Notes: a model not told the origin generated them from the sequence alone. DNA of 64,000 bases from Defluviimonas sp. SAOS-178_SWC (GCF_039830135.1 NZ_CP156081.1:1536001-1600000); one strand, 5' to 3'; positions 46,259-56,215 are shown, counted from the first letter of the stretch. Program-made: numbers and translations.

Positions 46259-46339
46259 TCGCGCGACCTCCGGGGCGGTGTCCGGAGGCAGGTTCTCAGA
46301 AAGCGGTTAAGGCGCTGCTAAGGCGCGCGCGCCGAGGGG

Positions 46340-46504
46340 TCAGCTTCCGACGGTCACGCAACTGCGCGTCGCGGCGTCCCAGCTTTGGCCTTCGGCACAG
46401 CTGATCTGGGCCTGCCGCTCGTGACTGCATCCCTGCGCGAGGGCGAGGGCTGGCGCGAGGCCGGCGGCGAGGGCGAGTGCGGCGAGAAGCGTCTTCATCT
46501 TCAT
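46340..46504 (-). CDS. Small secreted Cys-containing protein
   Basis: 54-residue exported protein. GGAGGATGCC precedes the ATG. Signal peptide KTLLAALALAAGLAPALALA, mature part QGCSHERQAQISCAEGQSWD then CVTVGS, with three Cys resembling the start of a small chitin-binding-like (ChtBD2) fold. Function unknown. Located upstream of fliG and downstream of purB, same strand. Confidence 0.75.
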   Translation of the reverse strand: MKMKTLLAALALAAGLAPALALAQGCSHERQAQISCAEGQSWDAATRSCVTVGS

Positions 46505-46613
46505 GGCATCCTCCAACCTACTTCGGGGCAAGTGTGCCAGCCGGGGTGACCTTGCGGCAACCCTGTCGTCGGGCAAGCCCGCGCCACTCACGCAATCGTG
46601 TGCCGCTCCGGCC

Positions 46614-47918
46614 TCACCTGCCGAAGACGCGGGCGAAGATCGTGTCGACGTGCTTGGTATGATAGCCGAGGTCGAACTTCTCCTCGATCTCGGCGGGGGA
46701 GAGGGCCGCGGTGACCTCGGGATCGGCCAGAAGCTCGGTCTTGAAGTCGGCGCCTGTCTCCCAGACCTTCATGGCGTTGCGCTGCACGAGGCGGTAGGCG
46801 TCCTCGCGGCTGACGCCGGCCTGGGTCAGCGCCAGAAGGACCCGCTGCGACATCACGAGCCCTTTGAACTTGTTCATGTTCTTCAGCATGTTCTCGGGGT
46901 AGACGACGAGCTTTTCGATAACCCCGGCGAGCCGGTTCAGCGCGAAATCGAGCGTGATCGTCGCATCCGGCGCAATGCCGCGTTCGACGGAGGAATGTGA
47001 TATGTCGCGCTCGTGCCAGAGCGCCACGTTCTCCATCGCGGGCACCACCGCCATGCGGACGAGGCGTGCGAGGCCGGTGAGGTTTTCCGTCAGCACCGGG
47101 TTGCGCTTGTGCGGCATCGCGGAGGAGCCCTTCTGGCCGGGGGAGAAGAACTCCTCCGCCTCCAGCACCTCGGTGCGCTGCATGTGGCGGATCTCGATCG
47201 CGACGTTCTCGATGCTGCTCGCGATGACGCCGAGCGTGGCGAAGAACATCGCGTGGCGGTCGCGCGGGATCACTTGCGTCGAAATCGGCTCGGGGCGCAG
47301 GCCGAGTTTCTCGCAGACATGCTCCTCGACCGCCGGGTCGATGTTCGCGAAAGTGCCGACGGCACCGGAAATCGCGCCCGTGGCCACTTCCCAGCGGGCC
47401 TTTTCAAGCCGGTTCTTGTTGCGGTCCATCTCAGCGTAGAAGCGGGCGAAGGTGAGGCCCATCGTCGTCGGCTCAGCGTGGATGCCGTGGCTGCGGCCGA
47501 TGCGGACGGTGTCCTTGTGCTCATAGGCGCGCTTCTTCAGCGCGGCGAGCACCTTGTCCATGTCGGCCATCAGGATGTCGGCGGCGCGGACGAGCTGGAC
47601 GTTCAACGTGGTGTCGAGCACGTCCGAGGAGGTCATGCCCTGATGGACGAAGCGCGCATCATCGGACCCGATATGTTCGGCCAGATGTGTCAGGAAGGCG
47701 ATCACGTCGTGCTTGGTCACGGCCTCGATCTCGTCGATCCGGGCGACGTCGAACTCGACGTCCCTGGCCTTCCACACCGCCTCGGCATTCGCCTTCGGGA
47801 TCACGCCGAGCGCCGCCTGCGCGTCGCAGGCATGGGCCTCGATCTCGTACCAGATGCGGAACTTGGTCTCGGGCGACCAGATGGCGACCATTTCGGGGCG
47901 GGAGTAGCGGGGGATCAT
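46614..47918 (-). CDS. purB: Adenylosuccinate lyase
   Basis: Fumarase-superfamily lyase acting twice in purine synthesis (SAICAR to AICAR; adenylosuccinate to AMP). 434 residues, normal. Signature GSSAMPHKRNPVLTENL near 266 with the catalytic Ser, TSSDVLDTTLNVQL near 95 and GRSHGIHAEPTTMG near 140. The N-terminal IPRYSRPEMVAIWSPE is typical of bacterial PurB. Transcribed alone, likely from the 108-bp gap before it. Confidence 0.97.
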   Translation of the reverse strand: MIPRYSRPEMVAIWSPETKFRIWYEIEAHACDAQAALGVIPKANAEAVWKARDVEFDVARIDEIEAVTKHDVIAFLTHLAEHIGSDDARFVHQGMTSSDVLDTTLNVQLVRAADILMADMDKVLAALKKRAYEHKDTVRIGRSHGIHAEPTTMGLTFARFYAEMDRNKNRLEKARWEVATGAISGAVGTFANIDPAVEEHVCEKLGLRPEPISTQVIPRDRHAMFFATLGVIASSIENVAIEIRHMQRTEVLEAEEFFSPGQKGSSAMPHKRNPVLTENLTGLARLVRMAVVPAMENVALWHERDISHSSVERGIAPDATITLDFALNRLAGVIEKLVVYPENMLKNMNKFKGLVMSQRVLLALTQAGVSREDAYRLVQRNAMKVWETGADFKTELLADPEVTAALSPAEIEEKFDLGYHTKHVDTIFARVFGR

Positions 47919-48026
47919 CGGGCCGGGACCTTTCCGTTGTGACGGGGTGCGCGGGCCGTGTCCTAGACCGGGCCGCGTTCGGAGGCAAGAAGGCGGCGAG
48001 AGAATGCAGTGATCGGTTGGCGGGGC

Positions 48027-49001
48027 TCAGGGGAAATCCCGCGATGGGCCGGGCGCCGAGCGGTCGAGGCGGTCCGCGAAGATGCGCTCGGTCCGTTCCT
48101 GGCAGCGTCGGATCGCGGGGTCGGCGAGCATCTCGGCCATCATCCGTTCAAGCGCCGGCGCGTAGCGGAGGATCGTGCTGTCGGGAAGGTTGGCGTCTGC
48201 CCGGAGCGCATAATAATCATCGTCGTGGCGCGTGTTGGGTTCGCCCGCCGGCGCCGCGCCCCGGCCGCGCTGACGCCGGAGACGGTAGGCATCGGGGGTC
48301 TTGACCGCGTAGTGGTTGTACTGCGCCCAGTCGTGGGTGATGTCGGCGGCGGGCATGCGCCGGAGTTGCTGCCAGAGCGGGCGGCCCGGGTTGATGTCGA
48401 AAAGGCCGCCATCGCCGCGCATCGCCGTCAGCAGCTTTTTCGGCCCCCGGTAGCGGACCATCGAATGGTTGTGGATCGCGCCGTATTCGGCCGGATTGCG
48501 GGTCAGCGTCTTGATGTCGCCGTTGGTGCGGTTCCGCGTCGGCAGGCGGTGGAGGAACATGCCGGTGACCGGGCCGGGACGCCAATGCGCGATGCCGTCG
48601 CTGCCGAAGGTCGCGGCATTGAGTGCGATCATATCGGCCGCGTCCGGTGCGGCGGCAACCAGCGCGTTGACGCTATGATCGCCGATATGGACGTTCAGGA
48701 ACTCATCGGCGTCGAGCATCATGAGCCAGTCGGCGCCGTCGATATCGTGATTGGCACGCAGGCGCGCGTAGCCCTGATGCTGGGGGATCGTGCCCGGCGC
48801 GACCCTGTGGTGAAGATAGGTCACATAGCCCGCGGCCTGCATCGCCGCGAGAAGCCGGCCGGAGCCGTCATCGCAGTTGTTCGCCGCGATGAAGATCCGG
48901 TCGAAGCCGAGAACCAGATGGTGGGCGACGAATTCCAGAAGGAACGGGCCTTCGTTCCGGATGCAGCTGATCAGATGGGTTTTCGCGCGGGGCGTTGTCA
49001 C
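48027..49001 (-). CDS. Glycosyltransferase family 2 (GT2_4 type) protein
   Basis: Predicted glycosyltransferase of 324 residues with the GT2_4 pattern: N-terminal ISCIRNEGPFLLEFVAHH, NCDDGSG, and the metal-binding DADEFLNV (about 95-102), a DxD-type motif. Such enzymes build envelope or capsule glycans. No membrane span. It is divergent from the DUF6314 gene. Substrate unknown. Confidence 0.85.
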   Translation of the reverse strand: MTTPRAKTHLISCIRNEGPFLLEFVAHHLVLGFDRIFIAANNCDDGSGRLLAAMQAAGYVTYLHHRVAPGTIPQHQGYARLRANHDIDGADWLMMLDADEFLNVHIGDHSVNALVAAAPDAADMIALNAATFGSDGIAHWRPGPVTGMFLHRLPTRNRTNGDIKTLTRNPAEYGAIHNHSMVRYRGPKKLLTAMRGDGGLFDINPGRPLWQQLRRMPAADITHDWAQYNHYAVKTPDAYRLRRQRGRGAAPAGEPNTRHDDDYYALRADANLPDSTILRYAPALERMMAEMLADPAIRRCQERTERIFADRLDRSAPGPSRDFP

Positions 49002-49148
49002 GGGCGCTCTCGGTAGCGGGGCAGGGCCGGAATGGCACTATCGGGGGGCGGGACAGCTTTTGCAATCGGCGAGGGCCGGATTGCCGGGCCGGGTGCGGGC
49101 GCATAGATTGACCGGCAAGGAAAAGGCGGGCGGAACGGGACGACGCGC

Positions 49149-49556
49149 GTGCAACTGAGCGATTTCGAGGGGCGCTGGGCGCTGTCGCGGCGGATCGAGG
49201 ATCGGCTGACCGGCAGCGAGGCGCGTTTTACGGGGGAAGCCGTCCTGCGTCCGGTGCCGGAGGGATTGGCCTACCGCGAAGAGGGGCTCTTGCAGCTTGC
49301 CGGCGGGCCGGCCCTGACGGCGGTGCGCGACTATCTCTGGCGCGAGGCCGGGGGCCGGATTGTCGTGGAGCATGGCGACGGAAGGCCGTTTCATGACTTC
49401 GACCCCGCCGAGCCGGCCGCGCGGCACTGGTGCGACCCGGACGACTACCGGGTGCGCTACGATTTCGCCCTCTGGCCGGTCTGGCGGGCGGAATGGGTCG
49501 TGAAGGGTCCCCGCAAGGACTACACGATGTGGAGCGATTACAGCCCCGCCGCCTGA
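49149..49556 (+). CDS. DUF6314 family protein
   Basis: 135-residue protein of the DUF6314 family, of unknown function, common in alphaproteobacteria. Landmarks: DFEGRWALSRRIED, AVLRPVPEGLAYREEG, VEHGDGRPFHDFD, and the C-terminal VRYDFALWPVWRAEWVVKGP. Lipocalin-like beta pattern. Start is GTG at 49149. Its end overlaps the convergent hydrolase gene by 19 bp. Confidence 0.85.
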   Translation: MQLSDFEGRWALSRRIEDRLTGSEARFTGEAVLRPVPEGLAYREEGLLQLAGGPALTAVRDYLWREAGGRIVVEHGDGRPFHDFDPAEPAARHWCDPDDYRVRYDFALWPVWRAEWVVKGPRKDYTMWSDYSPAA

Positions 49557-50761
49557 ACCAGCCGGGTTTCGACACGGGCACCTTTCTCAAGCGTCCGGTG
49601 CACGGGGCATTTGTCGGCGATTTCGAGAAGGCGCGCGCGCTGGTCCGCGTCAAGCCCGCCTTCGAGCGTGATCTCGCGCCGGAAAAGGTCGATCCGGTTC
49701 CCGCCGGCTTCGGCGTCCTGCGCATGGACCTTGTCGTGGCTGACATCGACGCGGACATGGGTCAGCGGCCAGCCTTTCCGCCGGGCATACATGCGGATCG
49801 TCATCGACGTGCAGGCGCCGAGGCCGGCGGCGAGGAAGCCATAGGGCGACATGCCGCGATTGGTGCCGCCATAGGTCTCCGGCTCGTCCGACAGCGCGTG
49901 GTGGAGGGGGCCTGACTGGACGTTCTGGAGAAAGCCCTCCGGGTCGGCCTCGGACACGCGCACGATGCCTTCCGGCGCGCCGGGCGATGGCGCGGGGGGC
50001 TTGAGGTCCAGATAGCGCGCGGACCAAGCGGCGATGACCTCGGCGGCATAATCGGCGTCGGCGGGCCGTGTGATCAGGTGGTCGGCATCGTCGAGGGTGA
50101 CGAAACTCTTGGGATGTTTCGCGGCCCTGAAGATCTCGGTGGCGTTCTCGATCCCGACAATGTTGTCACGGGGCGCGTGCATGACGAGAAGCGCGAGTTT
50201 GAGGCTGGCGATGGCCGGGGCAAGGTTTTCGGCCGCCACGTCCCGCACAAGCGCGCGGCCGATACGGACCGGGCGGCCGCCGAGATCGACCTCGGTCGCG
50301 CCCTCGGCCGCGATCCGGTCGAGGGCGCCGGCGAAGTTCCGGGTGACATGGCCGGGATCGAAGGGCGCACCGATGGTGACGACGGCGCGAACCGATGCGA
50401 TCCCCGCGGCCGCCTTCAAGACCGCCGCCCCGCCCAGCGAATGGCCGATGAGGAGCGTGGGGGGCAACTTCTGACCCTCAAGCCATTTGGCGGCGGCAAT
50501 CAGGTCATCGACATTGGAAAGAAAGCCGGTTTCGGCGAAATCGCCCTCGCTCTGGCCGAGCCCGGTGAAATCGAAGCGCAGCACCGCGAAGCCCATCGCC
50601 GCCAGACGCGCGGCGATGCGGCGGGCCGCCACGATGTCCTTGCCGCAAGTGAAGCAATGGGCAAAGAGCGCGGTCGCCAGGTGCGGGCCCTCGGGCAGGT
50701 CGAGCCGGGCCGACAATTCGGCGCCGGAATGGCCCGGAAAGGTGATGCGTTCGGTGGCCAT
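49538..50761 (-). CDS. Bifunctional alpha/beta hydrolase-OsmC family protein
   Basis: Two-domain fusion of 407 residues. N-terminal alpha/beta hydrolase (1-260): nucleophile GHSLGGAAVL near 100 and an acidic/His pair around DADHLI near 232. C-terminal OsmC domain (about 268-407): GLGACTSMTIRMYA and KCPVHRTL hold the two redox Cys of peroxide-reducing OsmC/Ohr proteins. Likely role in peroxide or organic-hydroperoxide detoxification, with hydrolase role unclear. ATG at 50761 follows GAGGAGGACC. Downstream end overlaps DUF6314 tail to tail. Confidence 0.9.
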   Translation of the reverse strand: MATERITFPGHSGAELSARLDLPEGPHLATALFAHCFTCGKDIVAARRIAARLAAMGFAVLRFDFTGLGQSEGDFAETGFLSNVDDLIAAAKWLEGQKLPPTLLIGHSLGGAAVLKAAAGIASVRAVVTIGAPFDPGHVTRNFAGALDRIAAEGATEVDLGGRPVRIGRALVRDVAAENLAPAIASLKLALLVMHAPRDNIVGIENATEIFRAAKHPKSFVTLDDADHLITRPADADYAAEVIAAWSARYLDLKPPAPSPGAPEGIVRVSEADPEGFLQNVQSGPLHHALSDEPETYGGTNRGMSPYGFLAAGLGACTSMTIRMYARRKGWPLTHVRVDVSHDKVHAQDAEAGGNRIDLFRREITLEGGLDADQRARLLEIADKCPVHRTLEKGARVETRLVQAAGL

Positions 50762-50902
50762 TGCGGTCCTCCTCGGCGGTGGCGGCGTGGCTTGAACCCT
50801 CGATCTGGGTTCGCCTCGCCACGGGGGCAACGAAGGTTACGCCCGCGTCACGCGATGGTGAGCGCGGGCGCCACGCTTCGGCATCGCGGGGGCCCGCCCG
50901 CC

Positions 50903-52243
50903 CTAGCGGCCCATCAGGGCGGCGTCGAACGGATAGGTCGTGAGGTTCTCGTAGCCCGTCTCGGTGATCAGGACCTGATCCTCGAGCTTGATCGAGAAAT
51001 CGCCGCCGTCCGGCGAGACCAGCGCCTCGACGCACAGGACCATTCCGGGCTCGATCTCGTAGTCGAAGGCGCCGTCGTGCCACTGGTCGGGATAATCGAC
51101 CGAGGGCCATTCGTCGCAAAGGCCGACACCATGCATCTTGCAGCCGTATTTCAGCTTCTGGAACTGTTCGTCTAGCGTGTGACCGCCGAAAACAAGTTCC
51201 CTGATGCTGACGCCGGGTTTCAGCATCTCCATGTTCGTCATGATGTGCTCATGCGCGTGGCGCATGGCGTAGATCATGGAGTTGGTCGGCCTGGCGTCGC
51301 CCACCCACCAGGTGCGCGAAATGTCGATGCAGATCCCGTAGGAGCCTATGAGGTCGGTGTCGAAGGCGACGATCTCGTTCGGCTGGATGATCCGGGGGCC
51401 GCATTCCTGGAACCAGGGATTGGTGCGGGGGCCGGAGGCCAGAAGCCGCGTCTCGATCCACTCGCCGCCGCGCTTGATGTTCTCGGCGTGCAGGACCGCC
51501 CAGACGTCGTCCTCGCTCATGTTGCCCTGCGGCACGCCTTCGCGGCAGGCTTTCTCCATCGCGGCGATGGATTTCTCGCAGGCATCATGGGCGCAGCGCA
51601 TCGCGAGGATCTCGTCCGGCCCCTTGATGGCGCGCGTCTTCTCCGTGCATTCCTCGCCTTCCTCGACGGTGAAGCCCGCGCGTTCGAGGGCGCGCAGGCC
51701 CTGCACCATGATCTTGTCGACACCGAGCCGGCGGTTGGTGCCGGCATGGGCGCGCATCAGCTCATCGACCTCGGACACGAAGGCCGACGCGACATGGTGC
51801 CCCCTGTCGCCGGTCGAGAAGTAGAACATCGACGCGCCGGACCGGCTTTCGCGGACCAGGGGATTGTAGTCGGCGAGGAAGGGCGAGTTCTTGTAGTCCC
51901 AGATCACCATGTAGCCGTCGGCGCAGAGCAGGACCGCGCGGAACGGGTTGTGGGTGTTCCAGAGCTGCATGTTCGTGGTGTCGGTCGCGTAGCGGATGTT
52001 CAGGGGATCGAACATCAGAAGGCCACCCCAGCCGCGATCGACGATGGCTTGCGTGAGCCGCTTCCAGCGGAATTCCCGCATCCGGGCGAGGTTCGGCAGG
52101 GTCAGCCCCGCCGCTTCCCATTCCCGGAAGGCAAGCTGGGTCGGGCCGATCTCGATCCGGTTGTTGTCGTTCGGGCTGCCGTCGGGCAGGGTCGCGCCCT
52201 TGGTCGGGTCGATCTTGCGGGTGTCGCTGTAATGCTGTGTCAT
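50903..52243 (-). CDS. dddP: DMSP lyase DddP (M24 peptidase-like)
   Basis: Cleaves dimethylsulfoniopropionate into dimethyl sulfide and acrylate in the cytoplasm. 446 residues, matching characterised DddP proteins from the first residues (HYSDTRKIDPTKGATLPDG) to the end. It has the M24 creatinase/aminopeptidase fold but a DddP-type ligand set, all present at the same numbers as in the structurally studied Ruegeria enzyme: Asp295 and Asp297 (FDTDLIG), Asp307 (CIDISRTW), His371 (HGVGLCDEW), Glu406 (VEALVS) and Glu421 (KLEDQVL). GGAGG lies before the ATG. The divergent neighbour is a predicted haem N-demethylase, separated by 120 bp. Confidence 0.95.
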   Translation of the reverse strand: MTQHYSDTRKIDPTKGATLPDGSPNDNNRIEIGPTQLAFREWEAAGLTLPNLARMREFRWKRLTQAIVDRGWGGLLMFDPLNIRYATDTTNMQLWNTHNPFRAVLLCADGYMVIWDYKNSPFLADYNPLVRESRSGASMFYFSTGDRGHHVASAFVSEVDELMRAHAGTNRRLGVDKIMVQGLRALERAGFTVEEGEECTEKTRAIKGPDEILAMRCAHDACEKSIAAMEKACREGVPQGNMSEDDVWAVLHAENIKRGGEWIETRLLASGPRTNPWFQECGPRIIQPNEIVAFDTDLIGSYGICIDISRTWWVGDARPTNSMIYAMRHAHEHIMTNMEMLKPGVSIRELVFGGHTLDEQFQKLKYGCKMHGVGLCDEWPSVDYPDQWHDGAFDYEIEPGMVLCVEALVSPDGGDFSIKLEDQVLITETGYENLTTYPFDAALMGR

Positions 52244-52363
52244 GGGGGCCTCCGTCTGCGGCCAGCTTCCCGTGGCCTCCAGCGCAAATCCTGCCCGTTC
52301 CCGACGCGCGCCACGTTCCTTTCCGACTTTTCCTTTTCCGGGCGCCGCACTAGCGTCCCGGCC

Positions 52364-53146
52364 ATGACCGTGCTTCAGACCCGATTGCCCGCCTATCCCT
52401 GGATGGACCCGCGACTTGCGCGGCTGCCCGGCATCCTGCCGCTCGACCCTGCCGACTGGTTGCGGGTGGACGAAGCCTATGCCGGGCAGATGGCCGTCCG
52501 TGACCGGCTGATCGCGGACCGGCCCTCCGACGTGCTTGCGCTGACCGCGGGGGCCGTTCCGGCGGCGGCGGAGCTTTACCGCACCGTTCTGGCCGATCTG
52601 CCGGGGCTTGGCTTTCGTGTCTCGTCTTCCGAGGTCGTGCGGCCCGACGGCGTCACCGTCGCCCTCGATCCGGAACCGCCTTTGCGGACGCTCGGGCGAT
52701 TGGTGCAGGAGGATCTGTGCCTGATGGAGCCGGGCGGGGAAGGGGAGCATGTGCTGACCGGGGCGGTCCTCTGTTTCCCGGCCTCCTGGACGCTGGCCGA
52801 GAAGATCGGACACCCGCTTGTCCGCATCCACGTGCCGGTCCGGGACTACGATGCGGGCCTCGCGCCCCGGGTGCAGCGGCTCTTCGATGCGATCCGCCCC
52901 GAACGCCCGCTCTGGCGGATGAACTACAACCGCTACATGACGGCCGACCTTTTCCAGCCCCGGCGCGAGGGCGATCCGCGCCCGAGGCCCGCCGGACCCG
53001 CGCCCTATATCCGCTGCGAGCGGCAATGCCTGCTCAGGTTGCCGGAAACCGGGGCGGTCGTGTTCTCGATCCATACCTACGTGGTCGCGGTGGAGGCGTT
53101 GCCGGAGGCGGCGCGGGCTGCGCTTGAGGATTGCGGCGTCGCCTAG
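52364..53146 (+). CDS. Haem-dependent oxidative N-demethylase family protein (DUF3445)
   Basis: 260-residue DUF3445 protein. The family includes haem-dependent oxidative N-demethylases and the dimethylamine monooxygenase DmmA. Seen: PLDPADWLRVDEAYAGQM at the N-terminus, EDLCLMEPGGEGEHVLTG near 120, HPLVRIHVPVRDYD near 160, and the late RCERQCLLRLPETGAVVFSI block. It may take methyl groups from methylated amines. Convergent with the next gene (overlap of 4 bp), divergent from dddP, so a shared regulatory region is possible. Substrate is an inference. Confidence 0.85.
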   Translation: MTVLQTRLPAYPWMDPRLARLPGILPLDPADWLRVDEAYAGQMAVRDRLIADRPSDVLALTAGAVPAAAELYRTVLADLPGLGFRVSSSEVVRPDGVTVALDPEPPLRTLGRLVQEDLCLMEPGGEGEHVLTGAVLCFPASWTLAEKIGHPLVRIHVPVRDYDAGLAPRVQRLFDAIRPERPLWRMNYNRYMTADLFQPRREGDPRPRPAGPAPYIRCERQCLLRLPETGAVVFSIHTYVVAVEALPEAARAALEDCGVA

Positions 53147-54009
53147 ACGTCGCGGTGGCCGGTTTGCCAGACGTCGCGGATCACCATCGCCACGTCCTGT
53201 TCGGCGAAGCCCTTGTCCGCCACGGCCTCGAAGCTGGCTTTCGCCGCGGCCGTCGCCGGAGCATTGACGCCGAGGCGGCCCGCCACGTCGAGAAAAAGAT
53301 CAATGTCCTTCAGGGCGCCGGCAACGGGGAAGCCAACCCGCTCGCTGTCGCCGAGAATTTCCGGCAGACGGGCGCGAAAGAACCCGTTCGCCGCAGGACC
53401 TTCACTGAGAAACGTCACGAGCGTTCGCAGATCGAGCCCGGCGGCGAGGCCGGTCTGGACCGCCTCTTTCAGCGCCTGCAACGAACCGGCGAGGAGGATG
53501 TTGTTCGCGATCTTCGCGGCGACGCCGGCGCCCAGCGGGCCAACGGCGCGAACCGCACCGGCGATTGCCCCGGCCGCCGGGCGGAAGCGGTCGATATCGG
53601 CCTCGGCGCCGCCGAGGAACATGCCGGCGGTCCGCGCTGCCACCATCTCCGGCCCGCCCGAAATTGGCGCATCGACGGCGCAGGCGCCCGTAGTGCCGAG
53701 GCGGGCGGCAAAGCCGCGCAGGGTCTCGGGCCGGACCGTCGAGGTGTCGGCAATCAGCTTGCCGGAAAGATCGAGGGTAAGGAGTTTCTCCATCACCTCG
53801 GTCACGGCGATGTCGTCGAAGAGTGACAGGATCACGATGTCGCTCGCGACCACCAGGGAAGCGAGGTCGGGCGCAAGCGGCACGGAGACTTCGGACGGGT
53901 CAACGGGTGAGCGGTTCCAGCCGGTGGTATCGAAGCCCGCCCCGGCGAGGCCGGCGGCAATCGCCCGTCCCATGCGTCCCAGCCCGATGACCCCGATCCG
54001 TTCCGCCAT
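53143..54009 (-). CDS. 3-hydroxyisobutyrate dehydrogenase-family NAD(P)-dependent oxidoreductase
   Basis: Beta-hydroxyacid dehydrogenase of 288 residues. Rossmann motif IGVIGLGRMGRAIAAGL at the N-terminus, DTSTVRP near 90, the substrate-binding DAPISGGPEMVA near 115 and catalytic Lys helix AAKIANNILLAGSLQALKE near 165. Family members include 3-hydroxyisobutyrate, tartronate-semialdehyde and glyoxylate/succinic-semialdehyde reductases; the exact one cannot be told. ATG at 54009 follows GGAGG. Confidence 0.9.
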   Translation of the reverse strand: MAERIGVIGLGRMGRAIAAGLAGAGFDTTGWNRSPVDPSEVSVPLAPDLASLVVASDIVILSLFDDIAVTEVMEKLLTLDLSGKLIADTSTVRPETLRGFAARLGTTGACAVDAPISGGPEMVAARTAGMFLGGAEADIDRFRPAAGAIAGAVRAVGPLGAGVAAKIANNILLAGSLQALKEAVQTGLAAGLDLRTLVTFLSEGPAANGFFRARLPEILGDSERVGFPVAGALKDIDLFLDVAGRLGVNAPATAAAKASFEAVADKGFAEQDVAMVIRDVWQTGHRDV

Positions 54010-54166
54010 GTCCAACCTCCGTCGTTTCCCTGCGGACGGAAATCTAGCGGCCGGATTCTCGTAGGGCCAGTGCCCGCGGCAGGCCGTGACCGGAGCAGCG
54101 GGGCGGATCGGCGTGGCATTTCGAGGGGGGCGTCACCCGCCCTCTGCGTTGTGGGCCGGCAAACGT

Positions 54167-54192
54167 GAAAGGGCGCCCGAAGGCGCCCTTTC
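54167..54192 (-). terminator. Intrinsic terminator of glnA
   Basis: 11-bp stem GAAAGGGCGCC/GGCGCCCTTTC (54167-54177, 54182-54192). On the transcribed strand the loop is UUCG, as in the acnA terminator. It lies 19 bp after the glnA stop. Confidence 0.8.
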
Positions 54193-54210
54193 GAGGTCTT
54201 TCCGGCGATA

Positions 54211-55617
54211 TCAGCAGCTGTAATAGAGCTGATACTCGATCGGGTGCGGCGTGTGCTCGTAGGCGTAGACCTCTTCCCACTTCAGCGCCATGTAGCCTTC
54301 GAGCTGGTCCTTGGTGAAGACGTCGCCCGCCAGAAGGAAGTCGTGGTCGGCTTCCAGAGCCTCCAGCGCCTCGCGCAGCGAGCCGCAGACGGTCGGGATT
54401 TCGGCCAGTTCCTCCGGCGGCAGGTCGTAAAGATCCTTGTCCGAAGCGGGGCCCGGATCGATCTTGTTCTTGATGCCGTCGAGGCCGGCCATCAAAAGCG
54501 CGGCGAAGGCGAGGTACGGGTTCGCCGACGGGTCGGGGAAGCGGGCCTCGACGCGCTTGGCCTTCGGGCTTTCGGTCCACGGGATCCGCACACAGCCCGA
54601 GCGGTTGCGGGCGGAGTAGGCGCGCAGAACCGGCGCTTCGAAGCCCGGGATCAGGCGCTTGTAGGAGTTCGTCGAGGGGTTGGTGATCGCGTTCAGCGCC
54701 TTGGCGTGCTTGAGGATGCCGCCGATGAAATAAAGCGCTTCCTGGCTGAGATCGGCATATTTGTCGCCGGCGAATAAGGGCTTGCCGCCTTTCCAGATCG
54801 ACATGTTGACGTGCATGCCGGTGCCGTTGTCGCCCTTGATCGGCTTCGGCATGAAGGTCACCGACTTGCCATAGGCGTGGGCCACGTTGTGGATCACGTA
54901 CTTGTACTTCTGGATGTTGTCGGCCTGCTCGACGAGACCGCCGAAGATCATGCCAAGCTCGTGCTGGCACGAGGCGACTTCGTGGTGATGCTTGTCGACC
55001 TTCATGCCCATCCGCTTCATGGTCGAGAGCATCTCGCCGCGCAGGTCCTGCGCCGCGTCGGTCGGGTTGACCGGGAAGTAGCCGCCCTTCACGCCCGGAC
55101 GGTGGCCGGAGTTGCCCATCTCGTATTCGGTGTCGCTGTTCCACGCCGCGTCAACCGCGTCGACCTCGAACGAGACCTTGTTCATCTTCACCGAGTAGCG
55201 GACGTCGTCGAAGATGAAGAACTCGGCCTCGGGCCCGAAATAGGAGGTATCGCCGATCCCGGACGCCTTGAGGTAGGCCTCGGCCTTGGCCGCCGTGCCG
55301 CGCGGGTCGCGGCTATAGGGTTCGCCGGTATCCGGCTCGACCACATTGCAGTGCACGCAGAGGGTCTTTTCCGCGTAGAACGGGTCGATATAGACCGAGG
55401 ACGTGTCCGGGATCAGCTTCATGTCGGACTGGTCGATCGACTTCCAGCCGGCGATCGACGAGCCGTCGAACATGAAGCCTTCCTCGAAGAAATCCTCGTC
55501 GATGATGTCGACGATCAGCGTCACGTGCTGCAGCTTGCCGCGCGGATCGGTGAAGCGGACGTCGACATATTCGACCTCCTCGTCCTTGATCAGCTTGAGA
55601 ACGTCCTTGGCGCTCAT
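54211..55617 (-). CDS. glnA: Glutamine synthetase type I
   Basis: Dodecameric GSI of 468 residues, glutamate + ammonia + ATP to glutamine. Landmarks: [11 protein letters not shown] near 48, [10 protein letters not shown] near 128, [12 protein letters not shown] near 209, [16 protein letters not shown] near 258, NRSGCVRIP near 338. Adenylylation site Tyr397 is present in DLYDLPPEE, so it should be regulated by GlnE. Second gene of glnB-glnA (78 bp apart), and the PII protein next door senses nitrogen status. Confidence 0.98.
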   Translation of the reverse strand: MSAKDVLKLIKDEEVEYVDVRFTDPRGKLQHVTLIVDIIDEDFFEEGFMFDGSSIAGWKSIDQSDMKLIPDTSSVYIDPFYAEKTLCVHCNVVEPDTGEPYSRDPRGTAAKAEAYLKASGIGDTSYFGPEAEFFIFDDVRYSVKMNKVSFEVDAVDAAWNSDTEYEMGNSGHRPGVKGGYFPVNPTDAAQDLRGEMLSTMKRMGMKVDKHHHEVASCQHELGMIFGGLVEQADNIQKYKYVIHNVAHAYGKSVTFMPKPIKGDNGTGMHVNMSIWKGGKPLFAGDKYADLSQEALYFIGGILKHAKALNAITNPSTNSYKRLIPGFEAPVLRAYSARNRSGCVRIPWTESPKAKRVEARFPDPSANPYLAFAALLMAGLDGIKNKIDPGPASDKDLYDLPPEELAEIPTVCGSLREALEALEADHDFLLAGDVFTKDQLEGYMALKWEEVYAYEHTPHPIEYQLYYSC

Positions 55618-55695
55618 CTCATTTGTCCTTTTGATTGGCGTGTTTCGGTGTCGGGCGGGCAGGCGCGGTATCCCCCGGTCTGGCCGTCCGGGCTA

Positions 55696-56079
<384 letters not shown>

Positions 56080-56215
56080 TCACCACTTTCGCGGGGCGGG
56101 AACAATTGGCTAGGCTGGGCGCGGGCCGCGTGCGTTGGGGATTCCGGCGCATCTGCCCAAAATTTGTGCATCTTGCCCGTAGGCAGAGCAATTTGAGAAC
56201 TCCGGGGGCAGAGCC

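Noticed and set aside
50903..52243. dddP as a plain Xaa-Pro aminopeptidase or creatinase
   Set aside because: The metal ligands, length and start all match DddP rather than ordinary M24 peptidases.
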